From the NCBI GenBank assembly GCA_964453575.1, contig CAYVRW010000025.1, forward strand, positions 1 to 26,430: a stretch of DNA of 26,430 nt. The letters are read 5' to 3'. This stretch comes from JABDBK01 sp964453575. Its GTDB lineage: Bacteria; Pseudomonadota; Gammaproteobacteria; DSM-16500. Positions 5,721 through 13,609 of this stretch are shown piece after piece; position 1 is the stretch's first letter; the number at the start of each line of letters is the position of its first letter. The position numbers were made by a program, and so were the translations under genes. The notes beneath the pieces are model-generated. The model worked only from the letters and a program-made list of their open reading frames with translations. It was not told where the DNA came from and did not search any database.

Positions 5721-7358
5721 TTATTTCACACGAACCAGCCTATAACCATCCCCAGCCACTTGCGTTAATTTATTATGTTCAGGCATATGATCGCCTATCA
5801 TTAAAACCCAATTTTTATCTTTAGGCGTTTTAGAAAAATCATATTTTTGATCTGCAGCAAGAGCTTCAAAAGAAACTTTTTCATTATCCAAATAAAACAT
5901 GGAACGATATAACCCTGCTAAATGAGAACCCACCACTAAAACTTTAGCACGTTCCTCATGCGGTAAATAAGATCGAGCAAAAATACCTGCTTTATCAAAA
6001 ACATTAGGGTTAATAGTGAGTCTAATTTGTTGATGAATGTAATGCATGGAATATAAAGTAAATAGCGGCACCATGAGATACATAAATAATTCTGCGCCCC
6101 TACTCGGACTGTAAACCCATAACATAAGCGCTGATAAAGATAAAAAACTCAAGCCATAAAATACCGTTTTTTTATTCAGAAAAGATGCAAGCTCCGGGCC
6201 ATCGACGTAACTTGGAATATAAAAACGTAATCCTCCAAGGACCGCATAAATCAATATTATTCCAATGATAAAGGCAAGCATTGTTCTAAAAATAATAGAA
6301 CTTTTTTTTGAATCTAAAGAAAATTGAGAAGCTGTTATGATAAACAATAAAGGAAAGAGAAAATTATAATATCGAAAACTAAGTCTACCTATCGATTCAT
6401 AGGGGCCATAATTAACAGTAGACGCTGCAAAAAACCCTATTAATGGCATAAGCGTCACTATTATTGCCAAACTGTAGCATGCCATCTGTTGCGCTGGTTT
6501 TAACTCTCCAGGATATCTTAATACATTAAATGCGGCCGCGATAGCAACCCCAAAAATGGCACATAATACTAATACATGCCCTTTGATATTAATCAATGCT
6601 AATTTCGACAATGCCCAATAATAATTTACATTTGATACGGCTGAATCAGCGATTGAAGTATACGTCGTTCCAAAAAAAGTAAGCCCTGCTTTGCCTGCTA
6701 AAACATATGCGATAATAAATTTTGTTAGTAATGCTGTAACTATAAAAAAACCTGCGCTTATAAATGGTTGTTTCCAAGGCTTCTGTCGTTTAATGTAAAA
6801 TACATACAATATTAATGCGGGAATTAAAAATAAAGCGTGAAATTTTACTAAAGAAGCTGCTCCTAACAACACTCCTGCAAAACACCAAGCTTTTAATCCA
6901 GATTCCGCATCAAGCCTTAAAACAAACCAAGTAAATAACCAAAATGAAAAATAATACAAGGCTTCTGGCATGTAATAAGCTGTATAACTGTTCACAGGAC
7001 TTAATAAAGCTATTAATGTAATGAATAATGCCAGATTTTTAGTACAAACTTGTCTAGCTATCGAATAAATAAAAGGAGCTGCTGCTACAAAGAAGAAACT
7101 ATTTAATATTCTTGCACAACCAAGAAAACCATCGCCGCAATAATTTGTTTTTTTATAAATAGCGAAATATAAATAATAGGGAATGGGTGCATCTTTAAGT
7201 GCCTGGATTCTAGAAAATAAGCTATAGCTGTATTCATCACCAAAAACTACCGGATATATACCAAAATTCCTAAAAAGCAGCATAAAGAACACTACTATCA
7301 TGAATAAAAAAAGAAAGTGTTTTTTTATTTCATCTATCCATTTTAAATTTTTATACAC
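5721..7358 (-). CDS. GT-C family membrane glycosyltransferase, copy A
   Basis: Integral-membrane glycosyltransferase of the PMT/ArnT (GT-C) type, about 545 residues with roughly a dozen hydrophobic segments. Such enzymes move a sugar from a polyprenyl-phosphate carrier to a lipid or protein acceptor on the periplasmic face. The first periplasmic loop has the acidic GDEYSYS motif (residues 40-46 from the GTG), where GT-C enzymes keep catalytic Asp/Glu. The C-terminus is a soluble domain (SYLPHEERAKVLVVGSHLAG). It is a tandem duplicate of the next gene. The ATG used by that copy is out of frame here, because 8 T replace a 6-base stretch. I chose GTG at 7358, which has GGAG 8 bases upstream; an in-frame TTG at 7391 gives 556 residues. 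Donor and acceptor are unknown. Confidence 0.88.
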   Translation of the reverse strand: MYKNLKWIDEIKKHFLFLFMIVVFFMLLFRNFGIYPVVFGDEYSYSLFSRIQALKDAPIPYYLYFAIYKKTNYCGDGFLGCARILNSFFFVAAAPFIYSIARQVCTKNLALFITLIALLSPVNSYTAYYMPEALYYFSFWLFTWFVLRLDAESGLKAWCFAGVLLGAASLVKFHALFLIPALILYVFYIKRQKPWKQPFISAGFFIVTALLTKFIIAYVLAGKAGLTFFGTTYTSIADSAVSNVNYYWALSKLALINIKGHVLVLCAIFGVAIAAAFNVLRYPGELKPAQQMACYSLAIIVTLMPLIGFFAASTVNYGPYESIGRLSFRYYNFLFPLLFIITASQFSLDSKKSSIIFRTMLAFIIGIILIYAVLGGLRFYIPSYVDGPELASFLNKKTVFYGLSFLSLSALMLWVYSPSRGAELFMYLMVPLFTLYSMHYIHQQIRLTINPNVFDKAGIFARSYLPHEERAKVLVVGSHLAGLYRSMFYLDNEKVSFEALAADQKYDFSKTPKDKNWVLMIGDHMPEHNKLTQVAGDGYRLVRVK

Positions 7359-7393
7359 AAAAAAAACTCCATGCAAAATTAAATTGTTCAAGA

Positions 7394-9076
7394 TTAGGCA
7401 GCGCCCTCTGGAAGTGTCGCATTAATGACATGCACCAGTGTGTAACCACCCATTGCTATTTGAGTAAATTTAGTATTTGGCGCGTCATTACCAATAACCA
7501 AAACCCATTCTTTATCTTTCGGCGTTTTAGAAAAATCGTATTTCCCCTGTTCAGCAATTGTTTCGCAAGAAGCCTTTGCGTTGTCCAAATAAAACAAGGA
7601 ACGATATAATCCAGCCATGTGCGTACCCACAATGAGCACTTTAGAGCGTTCCTCAGAAGGTAAATAAAATCGAGTAAACATACCTGCCTTATCAAAAACA
7701 GTGGGCTCTAAATTACGTCTAAATTGTTGATGAATGTAGTATGTCGAATAAATAATAAATATGGGCATCATATAATACAGAAATAATTTAGCACCTTTGC
7801 TCGGAGCATAAATCCATAACATAAGCGCCGACAAAGATAGAATACCCATCCCATAATATAACACCCTCGCATCGAGCAAAGATGCAAGTTCCGGACCATC
7901 TACATAACTAGGAACATAAAAACGAAATCGACTCAAAACTGCATAAATTAATATTGCACCCATAATAAAAGCAAGAACCACTCTATATTTAATAGAACCT
8001 GTTTGTGGAGATATAGAAAATTGAGAAGCTGCTACGATAAACAGCAAAGGAAAAGCAAAATTATAATAACGTATACTAAGCCTGCCGATGGATTCATAAG
8101 GGCCATAATTGACGGTAGATGCTGCGAATAAACCTATTAACGGAATCAGTGTAAATAACAATCCCAACGTATAACATGAAATTTTTTGTGAAAAGATAAT
8201 TTCTCCATCATGTTTCAGGCTGCTCAATGCGGCTGCAATAGATACTCCAAATAATATAACAATCACCAACACATGCCCTTTTATATTTATAAGTGCGAGT
8301 GATAGAAGATCCATGTAATGTTTCATATTTGAAGTTGCTGAAGCAGCCATTGATGTATAAGTTACACCAAAAAAGGTAAGACCCGACTTACCTGCCACTA
8401 TATATCCAACAAAAAACTTCACCAACAATGCAGAGGCAATAAAGAAACTTATACTTATCCAAGCTTGGCCTATCCATGGCTTGTCATATTGTCTTTTAAT
8501 ATAAAATATATACAATATAGCCATCGGAAAAAGAAGCAATCCATGCGGTTTTACTAAAGAAACCATGCCTAGCAACACACCTGCTAAACACCATGAACGT
8601 GTTTTTGATGTTGCATCAAGCCTCAGAACAAACCATGTAAACATCCAAAATACAAAATAATAGAAAGACTCTGGCATATAATAAGCCGTATAACTATTAA
8701 CAGGACTTAATAGAGCTAACAATACGATAAAACATGCTGTTTTTTTTGTGCATACTTGTCTTGCAATGGAATAAATAAATGGTGCCGCAGATACATAAAA
8801 CAAACTATTTAATATTCTTGCACAACCAAGAAATCCATCACCGCAATAATTCGTTTCTTTAAAAATGATGAAATATAAATAATTAGGAAATGCTTCATCT
8901 TTAAACGATAAAATTCTAGAATATAAGCTATAACCATATTCATCAGCAAAAACTACCGGATACATACCAAAATTTCTAAAAAGCAGCATAAAGAACACTG
9001 CGATCATGAATAAAAAAAGAAAATGTTTTTTTATTTCATCTATCCATTTTAAATTTTTATACACAAAATACTCCAT
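7394..9076 (-). CDS. GT-C family membrane glycosyltransferase, copy B
   Basis: Paralogue of copy A, similar along the whole length, with about a dozen membrane segments and the acidic loop motif ADEYGYS (44-50). The conserved NYCGDGFLGCARILNS stretch, SPVNSYTAYYMPE and GPYESIGRLS are shared by both copies. Copy B ends with an extra tail (INATLPEGAA) that copy A lacks. The ATG at 9076 opens the frame, but GTG at 9064 preceded by GGAG at a 6-base distance is an attractive alternative, and it is the start that fits both copies. Its stop lies just upstream of copy A's leader, so the pair is likely one transcript. Identical bases upstream of both (ending TTCAAGATTA on the plus strand) mark the duplication boundary. 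Confidence 0.88.
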   Translation of the reverse strand: MEYFVYKNLKWIDEIKKHFLFLFMIAVFFMLLFRNFGMYPVVFADEYGYSLYSRILSFKDEAFPNYLYFIIFKETNYCGDGFLGCARILNSLFYVSAAPFIYSIARQVCTKKTACFIVLLALLSPVNSYTAYYMPESFYYFVFWMFTWFVLRLDATSKTRSWCLAGVLLGMVSLVKPHGLLLFPMAILYIFYIKRQYDKPWIGQAWISISFFIASALLVKFFVGYIVAGKSGLTFFGVTYTSMAASATSNMKHYMDLLSLALINIKGHVLVIVILFGVSIAAALSSLKHDGEIIFSQKISCYTLGLLFTLIPLIGLFAASTVNYGPYESIGRLSIRYYNFAFPLLFIVAASQFSISPQTGSIKYRVVLAFIMGAILIYAVLSRFRFYVPSYVDGPELASLLDARVLYYGMGILSLSALMLWIYAPSKGAKLFLYYMMPIFIIYSTYYIHQQFRRNLEPTVFDKAGMFTRFYLPSEERSKVLIVGTHMAGLYRSLFYLDNAKASCETIAEQGKYDFSKTPKDKEWVLVIGNDAPNTKFTQIAMGGYTLVHVINATLPEGAA

Positions 9077-9116
9077 GCAAGATTAAATTGTTCAAGATTA
9101 TAAACGAGAATTACAA

Positions 9117-9131
9117 TTTTTTCCGTCAGTT
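9117..9131. repeat. 15-bp direct repeat, left of the ATPase gene
   Basis: TTTTTTCCGTCAGTT here is identical to 10462-10476 on the other side of the AAA_14/DUF4143 gene. Flanking sequences differ beyond the 15 bases. It could be a target duplication or recombination scar of a gene-sized cassette. Confidence 0.6.
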
Positions 9132-9171
9132 TTATAACTCTCGACGAGATGAATAAAAATTGACAAATTTC

Positions 9172-9222
9172 ATTTTTACCTGTAAATTTCGTCTGTAGCC
9201 CCCGAAATTTACAGGTAAAAAT
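9172..9222 (+). promoter_or_regulatory. 20-bp-arm hairpin over the ATPase ribosome site
   Basis: Arms 9172-9191 and 9203-9222 are perfectly complementary over 20 bp around an 11-base loop (TCTGTAGCCCC). The only Shine-Dalgarno-like sequence for the next gene, CAGGT at 9212-9216, lies inside the right arm, and the ATG begins 5 bases after the stem. In RNA the stem would bury the ribosome site and limit translation. As DNA it could be a protein-binding palindrome or the end of a mobile unit. Confidence 0.7.
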
Positions 9223-9227
9223 TTATT

Positions 9228-10454
9228 ATGAAACGCAATATGTACAATAAAATCAATTGGTTACTATCGATGTTCCCAGCTGTGGCTATTATTGGCGCAA
9301 GACAGTGCGGAAAGACCACGTTAGTCAAAGCTTTACGGCCTGATTGGCTTTATATGGATTTAGAGAAACCTTCTGATTTCAATCGCATTGACCTTGATCC
9401 GGAGTTTTTTTTACAACAAAATCCTGAGCATATTATTTTTGATGAGGCGCAACTCTCTCCAACATTATTTGAAGTTTTGCGGGGCACTATTGATAACGAT
9501 CGCAATAAGACAGGACGCTTTCTTATCACCGGTTCAAGCAGTCCAGAACTGATCACACACATTTCAGAAACCCTAGCAGGTCGTATCGCAACCATTGAAT
9601 TAGGAACTTTAAAAGCTAATGAAGTCTTTGATAAACCCTTAAGTCCTATTTACCAATTATTTGAAAATCCATTATCAACTACTTTTTTTGATCATTTACC
9701 ACCTGCTGCATTAAGCTTAAAGGACATTCAAAAAGCATGGTACGAAGGAGGTTATCCTGAACCTGTATTAAAAAAATCAAAGACATTTTATTTGCAATGG
9801 ATGGAAAATTACGAAAATACGTATATTTATCGTGACATTGCAAGACTCTATCCTCGTTTGAATAAAATTGCCTACCAACGATTTTTAGCAATGTTATGCG
9901 GTTTATCAAGCACAGTACTCAATAAATCTGATTTAGGGCGCGCATTGGAAGTAAACGAAAAATCTATTCGAGAATTTTTAACTATCGCTGATGGTACTTT
10001 TTTGTGGCGTCAATTATACAGTTATGAGAAATCGAAAACAAAAAGTTTAATTAAAATGCCAAAAGGTCATATTCGTGATACTGGGTTATTACATACATTA
10101 TTACGCATTACTAATGAAAAACAATTGTTTAGTGATCCTATTGTTGGACGATCCTTTGAAGGTTTTGTTATTGAAGAATTGATCAAAGGATTACAATCAT
10201 TGATGCTGACACATTGGCAACCGTTTTATTATCGCACACGCGGTGGAGCTGAAATTGATTTAATTCTTGAAGGACCTTTTGGAACGTTACCAATAGAAAT
10301 TAAATACGGCACCAAAGTCGCTCCGAATCAACTCAAATCCCTAGAAAACTTTGTGATCGATAACAATTTGCCTTTTGCTCTTGTCATAAACCAGGCTGAG
10401 AAAGCTTATTGGCTTAATCGATATATTTTTCAGTTGCCGGCTAATTATTTGTGA
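9228..10454 (+). CDS. AAA_14/DUF4143 ATPase
   Basis: A 408-residue protein with an N-terminal AAA+ domain: Walker A GARQCGKTT (23-31), Walker B HIIFDEAQ (68-75), and LITGSSS as sensor-1-like. The C-terminal DUF4143 domain ends with GGAEIDLIL (339-347) and PIEIKYG (355-361). The D344...E357-x-K359 pattern matches the core of PD-(D/E)xK nuclease folds. This family is widespread and often multicopy in bacteria and archaea; its role is not settled. Length and motifs are intact. It stands alone, bracketed by 15-bp direct repeats and preceded by a long hairpin, which suggests a self-contained cassette. MKRN (9228) is used as the start; a second ATG is at 9240. Confidence 0.9.
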   Translation: MKRNMYNKINWLLSMFPAVAIIGARQCGKTTLVKALRPDWLYMDLEKPSDFNRIDLDPEFFLQQNPEHIIFDEAQLSPTLFEVLRGTIDNDRNKTGRFLITGSSSPELITHISETLAGRIATIELGTLKANEVFDKPLSPIYQLFENPLSTTFFDHLPPAALSLKDIQKAWYEGGYPEPVLKKSKTFYLQWMENYENTYIYRDIARLYPRLNKIAYQRFLAMLCGLSSTVLNKSDLGRALEVNEKSIREFLTIADGTFLWRQLYSYEKSKTKSLIKMPKGHIRDTGLLHTLLRITNEKQLFSDPIVGRSFEGFVIEELIKGLQSLMLTHWQPFYYRTRGGAEIDLILEGPFGTLPIEIKYGTKVAPNQLKSLENFVIDNNLPFALVINQAEKAYWLNRYIFQLPANYL

Positions 10455-10461
10455 TTTATAG

Positions 10462-10476
10462 TTTTTTCCGTCAGTT
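10462..10476. repeat. 15-bp direct repeat, right of the ATPase gene
   Basis: Identical to 9117-9131 (TTTTTTCCGTCAGTT), beginning 8 bases after the ATPase stop codon. The two copies enclose about 1.33 kb containing only that gene and its leader hairpin. Confidence 0.6.
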
Positions 10477-10477
10477 G

Positions 10478-10504
10478 CAGTTATTAAGAATTTCTTAATA
10501 ACTG
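10478..10504. repeat. 27-bp palindrome, 13-bp arms
   Basis: CAGTTATTAAGAA (10478-10490) and TTCTTAATAACTG (10492-10504) are perfect inverted repeats about a single T. The A+T-rich stem with almost no loop is unlike a normal terminator, although it could stop ATPase transcripts. It directly follows the right-hand direct repeat. Confidence 0.5.
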
Positions 10505-10520
10505 AATTTTGATCAAGTTA

Positions 10521-10662
10521 GGGCTTGTTTACAATTCGCTAGGCTGAGCCAAAAAGCCTTGATTTTAGAGGATCGCAGCGCAGCATACGTTGTTGGTATG
10601 TGAGCAGCGAACCGCAAAAAATCAAGGATTTTTGGCCAGCATAGTAGAATTGTAAACAGCCC
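10521..10662. mobile_element. 142-bp palindromic MITE-like element
   Basis: Left end GGGCTTGTTTACAATTC pairs with right end GAATTGTAAACAGCCC (one extra T on the left). Further in, GCCAAAAAGCCTTGATTTT pairs with AAAATCAAGGATTTTTGGC with one mismatch, and the centre (CGCAGCGCAGCATAC and GTATGTGAGCAGCG) is again an imperfect inverted repeat. The whole element can fold as one long cruciform or hairpin and has no coding capacity. From memory, very similar sequences recur in Coxiella and Legionella relatives, but I cannot confirm copy number here. Together with the palindrome at 10478 it fills the gap between the ATPase gene and gmd; the remaining ~95 bases before gmd show no clear promoter. Confidence 0.7.
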
Positions 10663-10757
10663 GTAATGACGTGAGTGCTTTCTGCAATATACAAACCCCT
10701 ACACATCGATTAAAATCACCCTTCTTCGAATAATCAATAAACAAAGGTTGTTACCTT

Positions 10758-11843
10758 ATGGAAAAAATAGCTCTTATTACGGGAATCACTGGACAAGATG
10801 GTTCTTATTTGGCCGATTTGTTATTGAACAAAGGATATATAGTGCACGGCATTAAGCGTCGGGCGTCGCTTTTTAATACCGATCGTATTGATCATTTATA
10901 TCAAGATCCTCATACTAAAAATTGCAGGCTATTTTTACATTACGGTGACATGACCGATTCCACTTGTTTAATTCGTATTATTCAACAAGTACAACCGGAT
11001 GAAATTTACAATCTTGCTGCACAAAGCCATGTGGCAGTTTCGTTTGAAGAGCCAGAATATACTGCTAATGCCGATGGTTTAGGGACATTGCGTATTTTAG
11101 AAGCGATTCGTATATTAGGTTTACAAAAAAAGACGCGCGTTTATCAAGCATCTACTTCAGAACTTTATGGTTTGGTACAAGAAGTGCCGCAAAAAGAAAC
11201 GACACCTTTTTATCCACGTTCACCTTATGCCGTCGCTAAACTTTATGCTTATTGGATTACTGTCAATTATCGCGAAGCGTATGGTATTTACGCCTGCAAT
11301 GGTATTTTATTTAACCATGAATCTCCTGTGCGCGGTGAAACATTTGTAAGCCGTAAAGTGACTCGCGGTTTAGCGCGTATCAAATTGGGACTGCAAGACT
11401 GTTTATACATGGGTAATTTAGATGCAAAACGTGACTGGGGCCATGCAAAAGATTATGTAGAGATGCAATGGCTTATGTTACAGCAAGATAAACCTGAAGA
11501 TTATGTGATTGCCACGGGGAAACAATACACCGTTCGTGAATTTATTAATTGTGCCGCTCAAAAACTCGATCTTGCCTTGCGATGGGAAGGTGAAGGCGTC
11601 CATGAAAAAGCCTATGATACTTCTGGCCGCTGCATTATCGCAGTGGATCCGCGTTATTTTAGACCTGCTGAAGTGGAATCGTTACTTGGCGATGCCACTA
11701 AAGCTAAAGAAAAACTAGGCTGGGTCCCTAAAATATCTTTCGATCAACTTGTCAGTGAAATGGTGCATGAAGATTTACGTGCTGCAGAATGTGATGACCT
11801 AGTAAAAGAACATGGGTTTCCGGTGTTTGATTATCATGAATAA
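10758..11843 (+). CDS. gmd: GDP-mannose 4,6-dehydratase
   Basis: Cytoplasmic short-chain dehydrogenase-type enzyme converting GDP-D-mannose to GDP-4-keto-6-deoxy-D-mannose, the precursor of GDP-fucose, GDP-rhamnose and related sugars for surface glycans. The NADP-binding loop TGITGQDG (8-15) is followed by RRASLFNTDRIDHLY, a hallmark of GMD. Catalytic residues are in STSE (132-135) and Y157-x3-K161 (SPYAVAKLYAYW). LFNHESPVRGETFVSRKVTR also matches the family closely. The length, 361 residues, is normal. No fcl or rmd partner is adjacent, so the final sugar is unknown. The tandem glycosyltransferases nearby could be related in function, but they are separated by mobile-looking sequence. It is convergent with the next gene, 21 bases apart. 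Confidence 0.96.
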   Translation: MEKIALITGITGQDGSYLADLLLNKGYIVHGIKRRASLFNTDRIDHLYQDPHTKNCRLFLHYGDMTDSTCLIRIIQQVQPDEIYNLAAQSHVAVSFEEPEYTANADGLGTLRILEAIRILGLQKKTRVYQASTSELYGLVQEVPQKETTPFYPRSPYAVAKLYAYWITVNYREAYGIYACNGILFNHESPVRGETFVSRKVTRGLARIKLGLQDCLYMGNLDAKRDWGHAKDYVEMQWLMLQQDKPEDYVIATGKQYTVREFINCAAQKLDLALRWEGEGVHEKAYDTSGRCIIAVDPRYFRPAEVESLLGDATKAKEKLGWVPKISFDQLVSEMVHEDLRAAECDDLVKEHGFPVFDYHE

Positions 11844-11864
11844 ATAAAGCGAAAATTATATTAT

Positions 11865-12566
11865 TTAAATACCTATAGATTTTCGTCGACGGGGTTCCGG
11901 GGACTTCTTCTCTGATATAGCTAATAAAGGCCTATTTTCTTTGATCTCAGCTACTGGAGAACCCAGCGATGAAGATGATGTATCATCTATTTTTATTTTC
12001 AAAGGAGTTTTAGGAGCCGTTACTTCACAGTTTTCTGCGGGATCGATTCCATAAGATGAACATCCCATCAAAACAGCTTTATTATAAACATCTCTAGGCG
12101 TTGCAAGGCATGGAGGCGCTGGAAAAATAGAAAGACCCGTTAGAAGGCACATAATCGAGCTTGTCATTTGATAAGACTTATAACACTTATTGGTACGTAT
12201 TTTTGAATATTCTGGGTAAATTTCCCTCAACACAGATTCAACGGCATCTGCGCAATTATTCCTAAGCAGATTATAGGTTTCATCAGACGTGAAGTTATTT
12301 TGAAAACGTTCATTGCTGCGCATTTTTTGAGCAAAATCACCGTACGACATCGTGCTGTAAAGCCTTTGAACTCCTAAACAACATTGGTTAATTTTGCTCG
12401 TTTCATCTTTATATTTACGCAAATCACGTAAATTTTTTCCATAATCCACCGAGAAAAACCTTTCAGTCTCCGTATCTTCTACTAAAAGCGCAACGTGCTG
12501 ACCACAACAATGAAAGGGAACAAATCTGTTAAATAAAAATACACTTACTTTTAAACCCATAACCAC
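11865..12566 (-). CDS. Hypothetical protein, possible permuted papain-like fold (effector candidate)
   Basis: Not assignable with certainty. It has 233 residues, no signal peptide, many cysteines and a Ser/Pro/basic tail ending EKKSPEPRRRKSIGI. An N-terminal HVALLVED (His24) and a later LLRNNCADAVESVL (Cys105) have the order His then Cys seen in circularly permuted NlpC/P60 or papain-like families (LRAT, PPPDE), which act as acyltransferases or thiol proteases. A hydrophobic stretch lies around 137-150. Together with the Dot/Icm genes in this window, a host-directed effector is a reasonable guess, but no secretion signal is proven. It is a single gene, convergent with gmd. The ATG at 12566 is used; a second ATG lies two codons in (12560). 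Confidence 0.6.
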   Translation of the reverse strand: MVMGLKVSVFLFNRFVPFHCCGQHVALLVEDTETERFFSVDYGKNLRDLRKYKDETSKINQCCLGVQRLYSTMSYGDFAQKMRSNERFQNNFTSDETYNLLRNNCADAVESVLREIYPEYSKIRTNKCYKSYQMTSSIMCLLTGLSIFPAPPCLATPRDVYNKAVLMGCSSYGIDPAENCEVTAPKTPLKIKIDDTSSSSLGSPVAEIKENRPLLAISEKKSPEPRRRKSIGI

Positions 12567-12679
12567 TTACCTGAATAGCTTACTATTGGTCACGAATTTA
12601 TCATATAATTATTAAATAAATCTTAAATGAACAAAATGCATAGTTTTTTAGCGGAAAGTTGTTTAAAAAATGAACTTAC

Positions 12680-13609
12680 TTACCCCACCCAACGCAATTC
12701 ACCGGTATTTCTAATCCATGGGTTAAGTTTTTGGGCTTTTTGCGGCATGTTGTTTTTCGCAAACTTGGCTTTTGACACGGCCGGATATTTTCCATAAGCC
12801 AATATATACCAATCACGGCCATTGTGTTGGGTGAGGGCATAGTGAGTTTTATCTTGTAATTTCAAACGCGATTGTAACTGTTTAACATCATCTAATTTGT
12901 AACTGCCAAATATTTGCAGGGTATATTTATTTTTGGCAAAAGGCACAGGAACTTTGGCTTTTACAACTTCTTTTTTAACAGGTTTTTCTTCTTCTTTCTT
13001 TACCAAAGACTTAGGCGCTATTTTCTTGGGTTCTTCTTCAGGTTTTTTTGCCGCAACAGGATGAGGCTGCAGATCTTTTAAAGACATGATTACATCATCT
13101 TCATTAATTTCCGGTTTATTTTCCGGTGTTGCTTTGACCGCCATATGTAACGGGTCTTCTGGCACTTTATTATTTGCTTTTTTAACATCTGCTATTTTCT
13201 TTTGAAGCTCAGGGTCTTTTAACGATTCAGATAAATTATTTTCAGAATAACGCAATTTATAAGATTTTTTTCGCGGCAGATAAGCTTCTGCTTTGTCTCT
13301 TTCAATCACCTGCAATGCTCTGATAGCAGGTCTATACATTTGTTGGGCAGATAGGTTAATCCAAAAAAGGCCGGATTCTTTATGCGGCTCGACGCCTAAA
13401 CCGTAATAATACATATAACCTACGGCATATTGCGCTTCAGGGCTGCATTTAACGGCCAAAGGTAATAATTCTGCAAATGCTTGTTTAAAATCACCCGAAT
13501 TGAAAGTTGCTTTAGCCGATTGTACTTCTTCTGCCATTCTTGCGGATGCGCAAGCCAGCAATAGACCTAATAAAAAGATTATGATAATCCATCGAGAGAG
13601 CTTTACCAT
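12680..13609 (-). CDS. Sel1-repeat and SPOR-domain lipoprotein
   Basis: Envelope lipoprotein of 309 residues. The N-terminus MVKLSRWIIIIFLLGLLLAC is a lipoprotein signal with lipobox LLAC and acylated Cys20. Residues about 35-85 carry a Sel1-like repeat (AEAL-type helices with EAQYAVGYMYYYGLGVEPHK). A Lys/Glu/Pro-rich linker (about 140-225) spans the periplasm. The C-terminal 80 residues (YTLQIFGSYKLDDVKQLQSR, then WYILAYGKYPAVSKAKFA) form a SPOR domain, which binds septal peptidoglycan lacking stem peptides. The gene starts on the base immediately after the gspC stop, the third gene of hemB-gspC-this. A role in division-site or cell-wall organisation is inferred from domains only. Confidence 0.85.
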   Translation of the reverse strand: MVKLSRWIIIIFLLGLLLACASARMAEEVQSAKATFNSGDFKQAFAELLPLAVKCSPEAQYAVGYMYYYGLGVEPHKESGLFWINLSAQQMYRPAIRALQVIERDKAEAYLPRKKSYKLRYSENNLSESLKDPELQKKIADVKKANNKVPEDPLHMAVKATPENKPEINEDDVIMSLKDLQPHPVAAKKPEEEPKKIAPKSLVKKEEEKPVKKEVVKAKVPVPFAKNKYTLQIFGSYKLDDVKQLQSRLKLQDKTHYALTQHNGRDWYILAYGKYPAVSKAKFAKNNMPQKAQKLNPWIRNTGELRWVG

